A stretch of DNA of 64,000 nt from Sedimentitalea xiamensis (GTDB lineage: Bacteria > Pseudomonadota > Alphaproteobacteria > Rhodobacterales > Rhodobacteraceae): assembly GCF_030164465.1 (NCBI RefSeq), contig NZ_JASNJE010000006.1, positions 1 through 64,000 on the forward strand, read 5' to 3'. The position numbers and the translations under genes are program-made. This document shows positions 37,663-47,365 of this stretch, one piece after another. The notes beneath the pieces are model-generated. The model made no database searches. It worked only from the letters and a program-made list of their open reading frames with translations, and was not told the DNA's origin. The first letter of the stretch is position 1; each line of letters begins with the position of its first letter.

Positions 37663-37765
37663 CGCGGCCTCCGGTCTTGCATTGTTTTGCCCCGCGACCC
37701 TTGACCTGTCCCGTTCCGCGCCGCATGTAACGGGTCGGAACGGAAACAACAGTGGGGGGCCGAAA

Positions 37766-38365
37766 ATGGCTTTTGAACTACCCGATCTTCCTTATGCACA
37801 TGATGCGCTGGCTTCCAAGGGCATGTCCAAGGAAACGCTCGAATATCATCACGACCTGCACCACAAGGCCTATGTCGACAACGGCAACAAGCTGATCGCC
37901 GGCACCGAATGGGACGGCAAGTCGCTGGAAGACATCATCACCGGCACCTACGACAAGTCCGCCGTCGCGCAGAACGGCATTTTCAACAACATCAGCCAGT
38001 TGTGGAACCACAACCAGTTCTGGGAGATGATGGGACCGGGCGACAGCGCGATGCCGGGTGAACTTGAGAAAGCCCTGACCGAGAGCTTTGGCAGCGTCGA
38101 CAAGTTCAAGGAAGCGTTTTCCGCGGCGGGCGCGGGACAGTTCGGGTCCGGCTGGGCCTGGCTGGTCAAGAACGCGGACGGATCGCTTGCGGTCACGAAG
38201 ACCGAAAACGGCGTCAACCCGCTGTGTTTCGGCCAGACAGCGCTTCTGGGCTGCGATGTGTGGGAACATTCCTACTATATCGATTTCCGCAACAAGCGCC
38301 CCGCCTACCTGACCAACTTTCTCGACAACTTGGTCAACTGGGAAAACGTCGCCTCGCGTATGTGA
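37766..38365 (+). CDS. sodB: superoxide dismutase, Fe/Mn family
   Basis: A 199-aa cytoplasmic dismutase. Metal ligands lie in LEYHHDLHHKAYVD, NHNQFWEMMGP (His), and CDVWEHSYYIDFRN (Asp and His), with GSGWAWLV. The spacing and the Gln/Gly pattern do not clearly separate Fe from Mn use. A strong terminator follows. Sarcosine oxidase just upstream generates H2O2, not superoxide, so the proximity may be incidental. Confidence 0.95.
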   Translation: MAFELPDLPYAHDALASKGMSKETLEYHHDLHHKAYVDNGNKLIAGTEWDGKSLEDIITGTYDKSAVAQNGIFNNISQLWNHNQFWEMMGPGDSAMPGELEKALTESFGSVDKFKEAFSAAGAGQFGSGWAWLVKNADGSLAVTKTENGVNPLCFGQTALLGCDVWEHSYYIDFRNKRPAYLTNFLDNLVNWENVASRM

Positions 38366-38391
38366 ACCCGTAGCGACGGCAGAACGGACAA

Positions 38392-38422
38392 GGCCCGGTG
38401 TTCGCGCACCGGGTCTTTTTTT
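38392..38422 (+). terminator. intrinsic terminator of sodB
   Basis: A 9-bp stem (GGCCCGGTG with CACCGGGTC, one G-U pair) with a 6-nt loop is followed by seven T residues, 27 bp after the sodB stop. Confidence 0.9.
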
Positions 38423-38504
38423 CTGCGTCGCGGCTCGGATCCGTCGCGGCTGACAACCGGTTTTTCGCGCGTTAGGGTCACATATCGACAGAAGGGGGGC
38501 GCGG

Positions 38505-39785
38505 ATGACCGTGACGGATCGTTATGGCAATGCGATCAGCACCGCATCGCAAGCGGCGCGGGATCACTATGACCACGGCGTGCATCTGTTTCTGGGGGCG
38601 GATTACGGCGCGGTGCAAGCCTTCGCGGCGGCGATCGGCGCGGACCCGGATTTTGCGCTGGCGCATGCGGCCCATGCCCGCGCCTTGATGATGACCGGGG
38701 ACATGCCGGCCGCCCGATCCGCCATATCCCGGGCAAAGGCCCTGACGGACGAGCTGACCAGGCGCGAACGCGGGCATATCGACGCCATTGCGCTGGTGCT
38801 CTCGGGGCAGGGCTCCGCGGCGCGGGCCGCGACACGCGCGCATGTGCGGGACTATCCGCGCGACGCTCTGGTCGCGCAGCTTTGTTCGAACGTGTTCGGC
38901 CTGATCGGCTTTTCCGGCGAGGTCGGACGGGAAGCCGAACTTCTGGCCTATACCGCCGCGTTGCTGCCACATTACGGCGAAGACTGGTGGATGATGTCGA
39001 TGCACGCGCTGTCGCTGTGTGAAACCGGGCAGATCGACGCGTCGTCCCGGCTGATGGAACGCGCGCTTGCGATCAACCCGCGCAATGCCAACGGATCGCA
39101 TTTCAAGGCCCATGCGCAATATGAGGCCGGTGAGACGGAACAGGGGCGCGCGTTTCTGAACGACTGGATGGAAGGATATGACGCCCGCGCCGTGCTGCAC
39201 GGGCATCTCAGCTGGCATCTGGCGCTTTGGGCCCTGCATGCGGGCGACGCGGCGGCAATGTGGCGGGCGGTGGATGCGGGTGTCGCGCCCGGCGCCGCGC
39301 AGGGTTTGCCGATCAACGTGCTGACCGATACCGCAGCCATCCTGCACCGCGCGGAGATCGCCGGGCTGAAGGTCGATCCGGAACGCTGGTCGGCACTCAG
39401 CGATTATGCGGCGCGGTTCTTTCCCGATCCGGGGCAAAGCTTTGCGGACATGCATGCCGCGCTCAGCCACGCGATGGCGGGGCAGGGCGACCGGCTGGCC
39501 CGCATCGCCGAGACGACGCAAGGCTTTGCCGGCGACCTGGTGCGCCCCGTCGCGCAGGCCTGGGCCGCGATCGCCCGGTCGGACTGGCAGGCGGCACTGG
39601 ATCACATGGTTGCGGTCATGGCGGCGACCGAACGGATCGGCGGCAGCCGGGCGCAGCGGGACCTGTTGGAGCTGACCTATGCCAACCTGCTCCTGAAGCT
39701 GGGCCAGACCGACGAAGCGCGCCGTAGCCTGGCCACCCGTCGACCGGTTCTGGCGGCAGCGCCGCCAATCGCGGCCTTGCGTTGA
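38505..39785 (+). CDS. TTC38-like tetratricopeptide repeat protein
   Basis: A 426-aa alpha-helical repeat protein without signal peptide. It reads as the TTC38 family: [40 protein letters not shown] opening, [18 protein letters not shown], then [30 protein letters not shown] and [15 protein letters not shown]. Family function in bacteria is not established. It is probably cytoplasmic and monocistronic or shared with the downstream oxidoreductase (76 bp gap). Confidence 0.83.
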   Translation: MTVTDRYGNAISTASQAARDHYDHGVHLFLGADYGAVQAFAAAIGADPDFALAHAAHARALMMTGDMPAARSAISRAKALTDELTRRERGHIDAIALVLSGQGSAARAATRAHVRDYPRDALVAQLCSNVFGLIGFSGEVGREAELLAYTAALLPHYGEDWWMMSMHALSLCETGQIDASSRLMERALAINPRNANGSHFKAHAQYEAGETEQGRAFLNDWMEGYDARAVLHGHLSWHLALWALHAGDAAAMWRAVDAGVAPGAAQGLPINVLTDTAAILHRAEIAGLKVDPERWSALSDYAARFFPDPGQSFADMHAALSHAMAGQGDRLARIAETTQGFAGDLVRPVAQAWAAIARSDWQAALDHMVAVMAATERIGGSRAQRDLLELTYANLLLKLGQTDEARRSLATRRPVLAAAPPIAALR

Positions 39786-39861
39786 ATTCGGGCCGTGGCC
39801 GGGGTTTCGTTCGACCCTGCCACTGCCTAGATTGCATGGGACGCCAGACAGGAAACACGCC

Positions 39862-40857
39862 ATGCAATATTCCGTTCTCGACCTTGCGCCGGTCCCCGAA
39901 GGGTTTGACGCGAAGACCGCGATCTCCAACACGATCGATCTGGCCCGTCACGCGGAACGGCTGGGTTATCACCGGTACTGGATGGCCGAACATCACAACA
40001 TGCCGGGTATCGCCAGCGCCGCTACCTCGGTCCTGATCGGGCATGTCGCAAGTTCCACACGGACCATTCGCGTCGGTTCCGGCGGTATCATGCTGCCCAA
40101 CCATGCGCCGCTGACCATTGCCGAACAGTTCGGCACCCTCGCGACGATTCACGGCGACCGGATCGACCTGGGGCTCGGGCGCGCACCCGGTGGCGACCAA
40201 GCGGTCTACCGCGCTCTGCGGCGGGGCGGCGGCGACAGCTTTCCCGAAGACGTGGCCGAACTGATGGGCTATCTCGGCGATCCGAAGACGGATGCCCCGG
40301 TGCGTGCCCTGCCGGGCGAAGGCACCCGCGTGCCGATCTGGATTCTCGGCTCGTCCCTGTTCGGCGCGCAGCTCGCGGCGCATTTCGGCCTGCCCTATGC
40401 CTTTGCCAGCCATTTCGCGCCGGATGCGCTGGAACAGGCGGTGCAGGTCTATCGGGAACGGTTCCAGCCGTCGGCGCAATGCGAGCGCCCCCGGTTCATG
40501 CTGGCGGTGAATGTCTTTGCCGCCGACAGTGACGAAGAAGGCGCCTATCTGCGCAGCTCGATGCAGCAGGCCTTTGCCCGGTTGCGCACCGGGCGTCCGG
40601 GCAAGCTGCCCCGGCCGGTCGACGATATCGACGCGGCCATCGGTGCACCGATGCGCCAGGCGGTCGATCATGCGCTTCGGGTCTCTGTCATCGGTTCCGC
40701 CCGTTCGGTGCAGGAAGGATTGTCCGCCCTGATCGAAGCCTACAAACCCGATGAACTGATCCTGACCGGGCAGATTCACGATCACGCGGCACGGATGAAA
40801 TCCTTTGCCATCGCCGCCGACGTTCTGTCGGAACTCAATGCCCGCAGCGCCGCCTGA
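39862..40857 (+). CDS. LLM-class flavin-dependent oxidoreductase
   Basis: A 331-aa luciferase-like (F420/FMN TIM-barrel) enzyme. Features: [11 protein letters not shown] start, [50 protein letters not shown], and [26 protein letters not shown]. It is likely an FMNH2-dependent monooxygenase of unknown substrate. Start MQYSVLDL has AGGAAA upstream. The stop abuts the stop of the convergent TetR gene with no gap. Confidence 0.9.
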   Translation: MQYSVLDLAPVPEGFDAKTAISNTIDLARHAERLGYHRYWMAEHHNMPGIASAATSVLIGHVASSTRTIRVGSGGIMLPNHAPLTIAEQFGTLATIHGDRIDLGLGRAPGGDQAVYRALRRGGGDSFPEDVAELMGYLGDPKTDAPVRALPGEGTRVPIWILGSSLFGAQLAAHFGLPYAFASHFAPDALEQAVQVYRERFQPSAQCERPRFMLAVNVFAADSDEEGAYLRSSMQQAFARLRTGRPGKLPRPVDDIDAAIGAPMRQAVDHALRVSVIGSARSVQEGLSALIEAYKPDELILTGQIHDHAARMKSFAIAADVLSELNARSAA

Positions 40858-41475
40858 CTAACTGTCCGGCGGAATCAGGCCAAGCCCGCGCAGGTAGATG
40901 CCGATCCCGGTTTCCAGCAGTTCCTCGGGTGAGAAGGGCGACGCGGTTCCCGGAGACGCACGGGCGAAAAGTTCGACGACTCCGTGGCTGAGCGCCCAGA
41001 TATGGGCGCTGAACATGGACGCGGGCGGTCTCTTGTCGATCGGGATATGCTCGGACAGATCGGCGGCCGCGCGTTCCAGCACCGCGCGGGCGCGGGCGGA
41101 TGCGGCGGCCAGATCCGGTGTGCGGTTCACGGAAATCCCGCTTTCGAACATGGCGATATAGTGACCAGGATGTTTGCGCGCGAAGGCCAGGTAGGCGCGC
41201 CCGGTCGCTTCGAACGCCGCCAGCGCCGACGGCTGCCCCGTGTCATAGGCGTATTGCATGAGGTCCGCGAATATCTCGAATCCCTGGCGCGCGGCCTCGG
41301 CGATCAGGTCTTCGCGCCCTTCGAAATGCCGGTAGACAGCGGCCGGAGTCACGCCGGCCTGTTTGGCGGCCTCTGACAAGGTGAACCCGGTAGGGCCTTT
41401 GACTTCGATGAGTTCAAGGGCCGCGTCGATCAGTGCCTGTCGCAGGTTTCCATGATGATACCCGCGTTTAGTCAT
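40858..41475 (-). CDS. TetR/AcrR family transcriptional regulator
   Basis: A 205-aa regulator: N-terminal HTH ([47 protein letters not shown]) and a TetR_C-type ligand domain (WHG-like, [16 protein letters not shown]). Its start overlaps the ppk2 stop by 8 bp, so it is probably translated from the same message. A longer reading from upstream ATGs would lie inside ppk2 and is unlikely. Confidence 0.9.
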   Translation of the reverse strand: MTKRGYHHGNLRQALIDAALELIEVKGPTGFTLSEAAKQAGVTPAAVYRHFEGREDLIAEAARQGFEIFADLMQYAYDTGQPSALAAFEATGRAYLAFARKHPGHYIAMFESGISVNRTPDLAAASARARAVLERAAADLSEHIPIDKRPPASMFSAHIWALSHGVVELFARASPGTASPFSPEELLETGIGIYLRGLGLIPPDS

Positions 41476-42337
41476 CCCAGAGACCCGGTCCGCCACAAAT
41501 GGACTCGTCGATATGTCCGAGGGCATCGTGGTCCTTGCGGTCATAGGGCAGCGCGGACAGAACCGTTCTGATCGCGGCCAGCCGGGCGCGCCTCTTGTCG
41601 TCGGAACGGATCACCGTCCAGGGTGCTTCCGTCGTGTGGGTGCGCTCCAGGGTCTCGCGGATCGCATCGCTGTAGTCAGCCCATTTCTTCAGCCCGTCCA
41701 CATCGATCCGGCTGAGTTTCCAATGCTTCAGCGGGTCCTGTTCCCGGTCCAGGAACCGCCGCAGCTGTTCCGCCTGTCCGACATTCAGCCAGATTTTGAA
41801 GAGATGGATTCCGTCGTCCACCAGCGCTCTTTCGAACGGCGACACCTGCCGGAAGAAGCGGTCCCGTTCGGTATCCGTGCAGAAGCCAAACACCTTTTCG
41901 ACGACCCCGCGGTTATACCAGCTTCGGTCAAAGAAGGTGATCTGGCCACCGGACGGAAGGTGATCGATGTAACGCTGGAAATACCATTGCGACTGCTCGC
42001 AATCCGAAGGTTTCTGCAAGGCGACCACATTTGCATATCGCGGGTTCAGATTTTCCCGGAAACGCTTGATGGTGCCGCCTTTTCCGGAGGCATCCCGGCC
42101 TTCGAAGACGATGACGACGCGCGTGCCGCTGGACTTGACCCAGGCGAGCATCTTGACCAGTTCGATCTGAAGCGCCGCGAAGTCCTTCTCGTAAGGCTTG
42201 CTCGACAGGCGTTCCCTGTGCGGATAGCTGTCGCTCAGGATGTCGTCCTTGTCAGCGGACCTGATCGCGTCCCGGACATGGCTCGGGGCACCGTGCTCGT
42301 AGAATGCGCTTATTGCGCCATCAAAGGGAAGTTCCAT
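41468..42337 (-). CDS. ppk2: polyphosphate kinase 2
   Basis: A 289-aa PPK2-family enzyme that phosphorylates nucleoside di- or monophosphates with polyphosphate. Walker [12 protein letters not shown] (78-88), the Walker B-like [10 protein letters not shown] (135-144) and the lid region with [15 protein letters not shown] are present. A single-domain PPK2 of this size with these motifs fits class I (ADP/GDP phosphorylating). It is co-transcribed with a TetR regulator. Confidence 0.93.
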   Translation of the reverse strand: MELPFDGAISAFYEHGAPSHVRDAIRSADKDDILSDSYPHRERLSSKPYEKDFAALQIELVKMLAWVKSSGTRVVIVFEGRDASGKGGTIKRFRENLNPRYANVVALQKPSDCEQSQWYFQRYIDHLPSGGQITFFDRSWYNRGVVEKVFGFCTDTERDRFFRQVSPFERALVDDGIHLFKIWLNVGQAEQLRRFLDREQDPLKHWKLSRIDVDGLKKWADYSDAIRETLERTHTTEAPWTVIRSDDKRRARLAAIRTVLSALPYDRKDHDALGHIDESICGGPGLWDD

Positions 42338-42386
42338 CGATCATTCCTTTTCGACGTGTTTTCAGCACTATGTGGTGTTAACCGGT

Positions 42387-43337
42387 TTAACGCAAACCCG
42401 CGCTTTCGGCCGCGCGATCTATCGCTGCAACCACCTCGTCCTCCGCGGCATGATGCGGCATGTGGCCGATCCCTTCCAGACGTGTCAGGACGGCCCCATT
42501 GATCTGTTGGGCCAGCTTTTCGGAATGGATCGACAAGCCCACCGTCGTGTCGGCGGTGCCATGCACGATTTCCGTGGGCGCCGTGATCTGATCGTATTTC
42601 GGCAGTTGACGCTTGATTTCATCCAGCAGGTTCGCGCGTTGGACCGCATTCGCGCGCAGCGAGATGCGGCGCAGGGTCAGGGGCGCGCCGATGAAACCGT
42701 CATAGCCTTCGGGGGGCGACTGCGGAGGAAAGACGCTGTCGATGGCCTGCCTGATCCGCGCGTCGCTGACAAAGGCGGTCAGGGCAGGCACCACCAGCGC
42801 CTTGCCCAAACGGGACGATGTCACGCGATAGAACGGGTCCAGCGGTGTCGTCCAGGGATTGGATGCCGCCGAAACCGGCACCAGAGCCGCCACCCGGTCG
42901 GGGAATTCCGACGCCCAGGCCAGGGCCACGGCCCCGCCGTAGCTTTGCCCGACGACGATGGGCCTGTCGGCGCCAAGCTGGCGGGCGGCCTGCATCAGTA
43001 AACCGGCTTGCTGCGTCAAGGTCGCGCCGCTGTCCGCGATCCTGTCGGTATAGCCAAGACCGGGGCGGTCAAAAACGATCACGCGATAGCGTTCCGCCAG
43101 CCGTGGCGCGAGCGAAAAGGTCATGTCCCGCAGGTTGCCGCTGGCGCCGTGGATCAGGATCAGGTCCGGACCCGCGCCCATGTCCACGTAGTGCACGGCG
43201 GTTTCGCCGACCCGGATGAAATCTCCGCTCGGCGGGAACTGTCTTTCGGCCCTGATTTCCTGCCGCGCGGCGCGCAGCAGCGTGATGCCCCAGAGCAGCA
43301 GAAGGACAACGCCGGTCAGGATCGCCACCCGCACCAT
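42387..43337 (-). CDS. membrane-anchored alpha/beta hydrolase
   Basis: A 316-aa hydrolase with one N-terminal membrane helix (about residues 4-22). The fold shows the oxyanion strand ILIHGASGN, nucleophile Ser132 in VVGQSYGGA, the acid region IVHGTADTTV and His in GIGHMPHH. The start MVRVAIL lies 4 bp after the metA stop, so translation is likely coupled to metA. Being membrane-tethered, it may act on the periplasmic side; substrate unknown. Confidence 0.85.
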   Translation of the reverse strand: MVRVAILTGVVLLLLWGITLLRAARQEIRAERQFPPSGDFIRVGETAVHYVDMGAGPDLILIHGASGNLRDMTFSLAPRLAERYRVIVFDRPGLGYTDRIADSGATLTQQAGLLMQAARQLGADRPIVVGQSYGGAVALAWASEFPDRVAALVPVSAASNPWTTPLDPFYRVTSSRLGKALVVPALTAFVSDARIRQAIDSVFPPQSPPEGYDGFIGAPLTLRRISLRANAVQRANLLDEIKRQLPKYDQITAPTEIVHGTADTTVGLSIHSEKLAQQINGAVLTRLEGIGHMPHHAAEDEVVAAIDRAAESAGLR

Positions 43338-43341
43338 GCCG

Positions 43342-44280
43342 TCAGGCGCGAAGATCGGTGTACTCCAGACCGATTTTCGCGTTGTCATAGGGCGTGGTTT
43401 CGTAGATCTCGCTGATCCAGTTCGAATAGAGCAGATGCGCATGGCTGCGCCAGCGGTTCTGTGGTGTCCGCGACGGGTCGTCGTTGGGGTAGTAGTTGAT
43501 CGGCACGTTGATCGGCGTGCCTTCGGCCACGTCGCGGTCGTATTCCTGTTTCAGCGTATCGCTGTCATATTCGAAATGGTTGAAGATATAGAGCGCCCGG
43601 TGCGCCGGATCCTCGACAAGGCAGGGACCGACGTCATCGCTGCCCAGAAGGGTCTTCAGGCCGGGGACCGCGTCGATTTCCGACTGGCGCATTTCCGTCC
43701 AGCGCGAGACAGGGATCACGCAGATGTCGGAAAAGCCGCGCAGGTAGGGCGAGGCCGGGGCAAGGTTGTTGTGTCCGAAACAGCCGAACGCCTTGTGCGG
43801 CAGAATGTGTTTCCTGACCCCGTGGAAGTGGTTGATCATCGCCATGCCGCCCCAACAGACCCCAAGGGTCGAATGCACGTTGGTCTGGGTCCAGTCGAAC
43901 ACCCGGCAGATTTCATCCCAATAGGTTACTTGGTCGAACTCCAGGTGTTCGATCGGCGCGCCGGTGATGATCAGCCCGTCGAACTTTTCGTCCGTCAGCT
44001 CCGCGAAGGGGCGGTAGAAGCTTTCCATGTGATCCGCCGAGGTGTTCTTGGCCTGATGTTCGGACATCCGGATAAGCGTCAGTTCGATCTGAAGCGGGGT
44101 GGCCGCAATGAGGCGGGCGAACTGGGTCTCGGTCTGGATCTTCTTGGGCATCAGGTTCAGCAAGCCGATCCGCAGAGGGCGGATGTCCTGGCGCGCCGCC
44201 TGGTCTTCGGCCAGGATCATGATGCCTTCGCGGGTCAGGACCTCGTAGGCGGGCAGGTCGGACGGGATCTTTATCGGCAT
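43342..44280 (-). CDS. metA: homoserine O-succinyl/acetyltransferase
   Basis: A 312-aa MetA-type enzyme for the first step of methionine synthesis. Catalytic Cys142 in [16 protein letters not shown], the motif [17 protein letters not shown] near residue 41 and [13 protein letters not shown] with the catalytic His/Glu are present. Sequence alone does not settle succinyl- or acetyl-CoA use; many alphaproteobacterial MetA enzymes prefer acetyl-CoA. It follows an ATPase gene by 56 bp, with no visible riboswitch. Confidence 0.94.
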   Translation of the reverse strand: MPIKIPSDLPAYEVLTREGIMILAEDQAARQDIRPLRIGLLNLMPKKIQTETQFARLIAATPLQIELTLIRMSEHQAKNTSADHMESFYRPFAELTDEKFDGLIITGAPIEHLEFDQVTYWDEICRVFDWTQTNVHSTLGVCWGGMAMINHFHGVRKHILPHKAFGCFGHNNLAPASPYLRGFSDICVIPVSRWTEMRQSEIDAVPGLKTLLGSDDVGPCLVEDPAHRALYIFNHFEYDSDTLKQEYDRDVAEGTPINVPINYYPNDDPSRTPQNRWRSHAHLLYSNWISEIYETTPYDNAKIGLEYTDLRA

Positions 44281-44336
44281 GTGGTCTGGCCTTGCTGGAT
44301 GTTTGGCGCGTCATTCGGCCTGTTCAGATACGACCC

Positions 44337-45197
44337 TTAGTCGCGTGTCTCAAGGGCATGGGCGATCAACTGATCGAAATCCCCGGCATCCCGGATCGTC
44401 GCGACATCGTCCGCGGTGACGGTCACGCCCCAGTTTGCCATGGATTCATAGCGTGGCTGGCGATGCGCCAGGGCCTTTGCATATGTCCAGCGGATGAACG
44501 CATCCGGGTCAACTTCGTCCTCCACGCAATTGTTTTTCTGTAGATATGCTTCCCATGCGTCGGTCAGGAACTCTGGCTGATAGGACATCGGCTTGGGGGC
44601 CTTGTCAAACCGGCGGATCAGTTCCTGGGTGTGCGCCTCGTCGCCCTTGATCCAGACCATCAGGGTGCGCTTGCTCAATTCCACCATTACCGGATCGTCT
44701 GGATTGTCCGCATCCACCCATTCACAGATCGACCCGCCGGTGTCGCAGATGAAATTCGGATAGCCGTAAAGCCGTTCCGCCCGGTCGATGAAGTTATCCG
44801 TGTCCAGCAGCGCGTAGACTTCCGCGTGGCGGAACTGTTCCTGGCGGCGGCGGTATTCCTGCATGCTCAGCCCGCCCTTGTCCGGGTTTCCCGGTTTGCC
44901 GAGGTAGGCGGAAACCGGTGTCAGGTTCTCGAAGCTGAGATTTGACCCGATGTAGATGGAATCCGACAGCAGGAGATCGCGCAGGAACGGCACCTTCATC
45001 GCTTCGGCCTTGGCGTTGTCGGCGATGTATTCGCCCATGTATCGCGTGCCGATGCGGTAATCGATGCTGTAGTGAAACCAGTTGCCCGCGTCCCGCAGCA
45101 TCTGGCTGACATGGGTCTTGCCCAATCCGGACATGCCAAAGAAAAGCACGCGTTTGCGCGCCGCATCGCGCCAGTCCTGAGCGGTTGAATAGAGCAT
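44337..45197 (-). CDS. P-loop ATPase of unknown function
   Basis: A 286-aa protein with a Walker A motif GMSGLGKTH (21-29) near the N-terminus, resembling small nucleotide or adenylate-kinase-like P-loop proteins. Other recognisable patches are YSIDYRIGTRYMGEY and FICDTGGSICEWVD, the last a possible Walker B with acidic residues. It is seen widely in Roseobacter relatives as far as I recall, always without a defined role. AAGGA is 9 nt before the start; it precedes metA. Confidence 0.72.
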   Translation of the reverse strand: MLYSTAQDWRDAARKRVLFFGMSGLGKTHVSQMLRDAGNWFHYSIDYRIGTRYMGEYIADNAKAEAMKVPFLRDLLLSDSIYIGSNLSFENLTPVSAYLGKPGNPDKGGLSMQEYRRRQEQFRHAEVYALLDTDNFIDRAERLYGYPNFICDTGGSICEWVDADNPDDPVMVELSKRTLMVWIKGDEAHTQELIRRFDKAPKPMSYQPEFLTDAWEAYLQKNNCVEDEVDPDAFIRWTYAKALAHRQPRYESMANWGVTVTADDVATIRDAGDFDQLIAHALETRD

Positions 45198-45242
45198 GAC
45201 CCCGGTCCTTTTCTTCCTTGCTACTCAGCCGGGCGGGAAGGG

Positions 45243-46145
45243 TCAATTGCGCCGTTTTCCGATGGTGCCGTTCAGGATGAGAAGACCAAGGGCAAGCAGT
45301 ACGAAGCCCGCGTAGGCCTTCGGATGCAGGGCTTCGTCAAGGATCGCAGCCCCCAGAAGGATCGCAACGGGGGGAATCAGCAGCGTCACCAGCATCAGGT
45401 TGCCACTGCCGGCACGGATGAGCACACGGTAATAGAGCAGGTATGCGCCCGCAGTTGCGATCAGGGCATAGTAGGCTATCGCCATTACGGTGGCGGGTTG
45501 CAGGTCGAGCGTCAGCGGCCCGTCCACGATCAGCGCGACGGGCAGCATGACTGCCGTCGAACAGGTGAGCATCCCGGCCGCCGCAACCTGGGGAGACAGA
45601 TGACCCAGGCGGGCACGCGCCCAGGAACCGGCGCAGGCATAGCTGACGGTGCCCAGAAGAACCGCGATCTGGGCCGTGCTGCGCAAATCGAAACTGGCAA
45701 GGGATCCCAGGCCGATGGCCGTGGCCACGCCGAGAAACCCGACGCCGACGCCGATGGCCTTGCGCAGGGTGAGTCGTTCGTCCGCAAAGACGATCGCGGC
45801 CACGATGACGCCGAAAATGGCGGTCGTTGCGTTGAGGATCGAGGTCAGCCCGGTTTCTATGTGCAATTGCCCCCAGCTCATCAGGCAAAACGGGATCACG
45901 TTGTTCAGGAGTCCCATCACGAGAAAGCCGCCCCAGACGCGCGGGTCGCGCGGAATCCGCTGGCGCATCAGCAGAACGACGCCCCAGAGCACCAGCATCG
46001 CCCAGAAGGTCCGGTGCAGGACCGCCGTCATCACCTGAACCTCTTCCAGAGCGATCCGGACCGACAGGAACGACCCGCCCCAGATCAACCCGAGCAGCAT
46101 CAATTCGATCCAGGCGCGGCCGGATATGGTTTTCTGATTTGTCAT
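45243..46145 (-). CDS. DMT-family (EamA) transporter
   Basis: A 300-aa inner-membrane protein with ten predicted helices in two EamA repeats (LLGLIWGGSFLSVRIAL opening the first). EamA proteins usually export amino acids or metabolites. It lies 27 bp after another DMT gene, forming a tandem pair. Confidence 0.88.
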   Translation of the reverse strand: MTNQKTISGRAWIELMLLGLIWGGSFLSVRIALEEVQVMTAVLHRTFWAMLVLWGVVLLMRQRIPRDPRVWGGFLVMGLLNNVIPFCLMSWGQLHIETGLTSILNATTAIFGVIVAAIVFADERLTLRKAIGVGVGFLGVATAIGLGSLASFDLRSTAQIAVLLGTVSYACAGSWARARLGHLSPQVAAAGMLTCSTAVMLPVALIVDGPLTLDLQPATVMAIAYYALIATAGAYLLYYRVLIRAGSGNLMLVTLLIPPVAILLGAAILDEALHPKAYAGFVLLALGLLILNGTIGKRRN

Positions 46146-46172
46146 GCCCGCAGTAGATATGCGCCGCGGCTG

Positions 46173-47042
46173 TCAGGCGACCCGGTTCTTGCGGGTTTCC
46201 GCGAGAATATTCATGTAGTTGCCGACAAAGATGATCGCCGCTCCGATCAGGACCCACATGTCCAGCGGTTCGCCGTAGAGCAACATGCCGACGACCGCGA
46301 TGGCGGGCAGCCGGGCGAAATCGAACGGCACCACCACGGTTGCCGGAGCGATGGCCAGCGCGTTGGTTATGCAGAAATGCGCCAGCAATCCGGCAAACCC
46401 TATCACCACCAGGTAAGGGGCGGTTTGCGCATCGGGCAAGGCAATGTCGCCATCGTATCCCGCCGTGATCAGTCCCAGCAGAAGCTGGATGACCGTCAGC
46501 CAGAACAGGATGCATCCGACGCTTTCCGTGCGGGTCAGCCGCTTGGTGAACATGGTCGTGAGGGCGAAGAAGACCGCGGCCAGGGCGGCTGTCAGCAGTC
46601 CCGGACTGAAAGTGTCCGGGCTCGGGCGGGCGACGATCAGGATGCCGACGAAGCCGATGGTCGCGGCGAGGGCGCGCACAGGCGTGATGCGTTCCCCCAA
46701 TAGAAGCGGCGACAACACGATGACCCAAAGCGGAGAGGTGAATTCCAGAGCGAAAACCTGCGCCAGCGGAATCACCGTCACGGAATAGAACCACAGGTTC
46801 TGGCCGGTGAAATGGACGATGTTGCGCAGGGCCTGGGTGCCCAGGGACCGGGTCGTCACCCGTGGCCAGCCGCCGGTCACGGTCAGGACCGTTGACACCA
46901 CCAGCACCCCGATGATGCTGCGATACATCATGATTTCAAACGTATCGAGCGCAAAGCTTGCTTCGCGACCGGCCACGGCCATCGACGAAAACGACGCGAT
47001 GGCCCCCGTCATCCACAGGGCGGCCCTAAAGGTCGGGTTCAC
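46173..47042 (-). CDS. DMT-family (EamA) transporter
   Basis: A 289-aa protein with ten membrane helices, beginning [18 protein letters not shown]. The start is GTG overlapping the stop of the ABM gene (GTGA). It resembles the S-adenosylmethionine/riboflavin-exporter-like or general EamA group; substrate unknown. Confidence 0.87.
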   Translation of the reverse strand: MNPTFRAALWMTGAIASFSSMAVAGREASFALDTFEIMMYRSIIGVLVVSTVLTVTGGWPRVTTRSLGTQALRNIVHFTGQNLWFYSVTVIPLAQVFALEFTSPLWVIVLSPLLLGERITPVRALAATIGFVGILIVARPSPDTFSPGLLTAALAAVFFALTTMFTKRLTRTESVGCILFWLTVIQLLLGLITAGYDGDIALPDAQTAPYLVVIGFAGLLAHFCITNALAIAPATVVVPFDFARLPAIAVVGMLLYGEPLDMWVLIGAAIIFVGNYMNILAETRKNRVA

Positions 47043-47365
47043 GGGATGTCTTCCCGAATGCCGTAGTTGCGGGGGATGCCGGCGCTGATTTCGGCCCAGG
47101 TCGATTGTGCCGCGCGCTCTTGGTGGGCGGCGAAATCCCGGCGGGTGGCGAAGCGTTCGGAAACCTCGAACACGCCGGGTGCGTCGGCGCGTTCGGTGAC
47201 ATTGAAGTACAGGCAGCCCGGCTCGGCTCGGCTTTTGGCGATATGTTCAGGCAGCGCCGCGCGAATGGCCGCGCAACGCTCCGGTGGGACGGTGATGGTC
47301 CCGGTCAGGACGATCTGGGGACCGGGATCAGGATCGGAGTCGGCGCCTGTGCGTGTCACTCCCAT
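47039..47365 (-). CDS. antibiotic biosynthesis monooxygenase (ABM) domain protein
   Basis: A 108-aa protein with an ABM fold: [57 protein letters not shown]. The start overlaps the guaA stop by 10 bp with GGGGA upstream. It is coupled on one side to guaA and on the other to a DMT transporter. Function unknown; ABM proteins often act as small monooxygenases or heme/quinone proteins. Confidence 0.8.
   Translation of the reverse strand: MGVTRTGADSDPDPGPQIVLTGTITVPPERCAAIRAALPEHIAKSRAEPGCLYFNVTERADAPGVFEVSERFATRRDFAAHQERAAQSTWAEISAGIPRNYGIREDIP

Noticed and set aside
44281-44336. SAM-II riboswitch upstream of metA
   Set aside because: SAM-II often precedes metA in alphaproteobacteria, but the 56-bp gap is too short and lacks its pseudoknot sequence.
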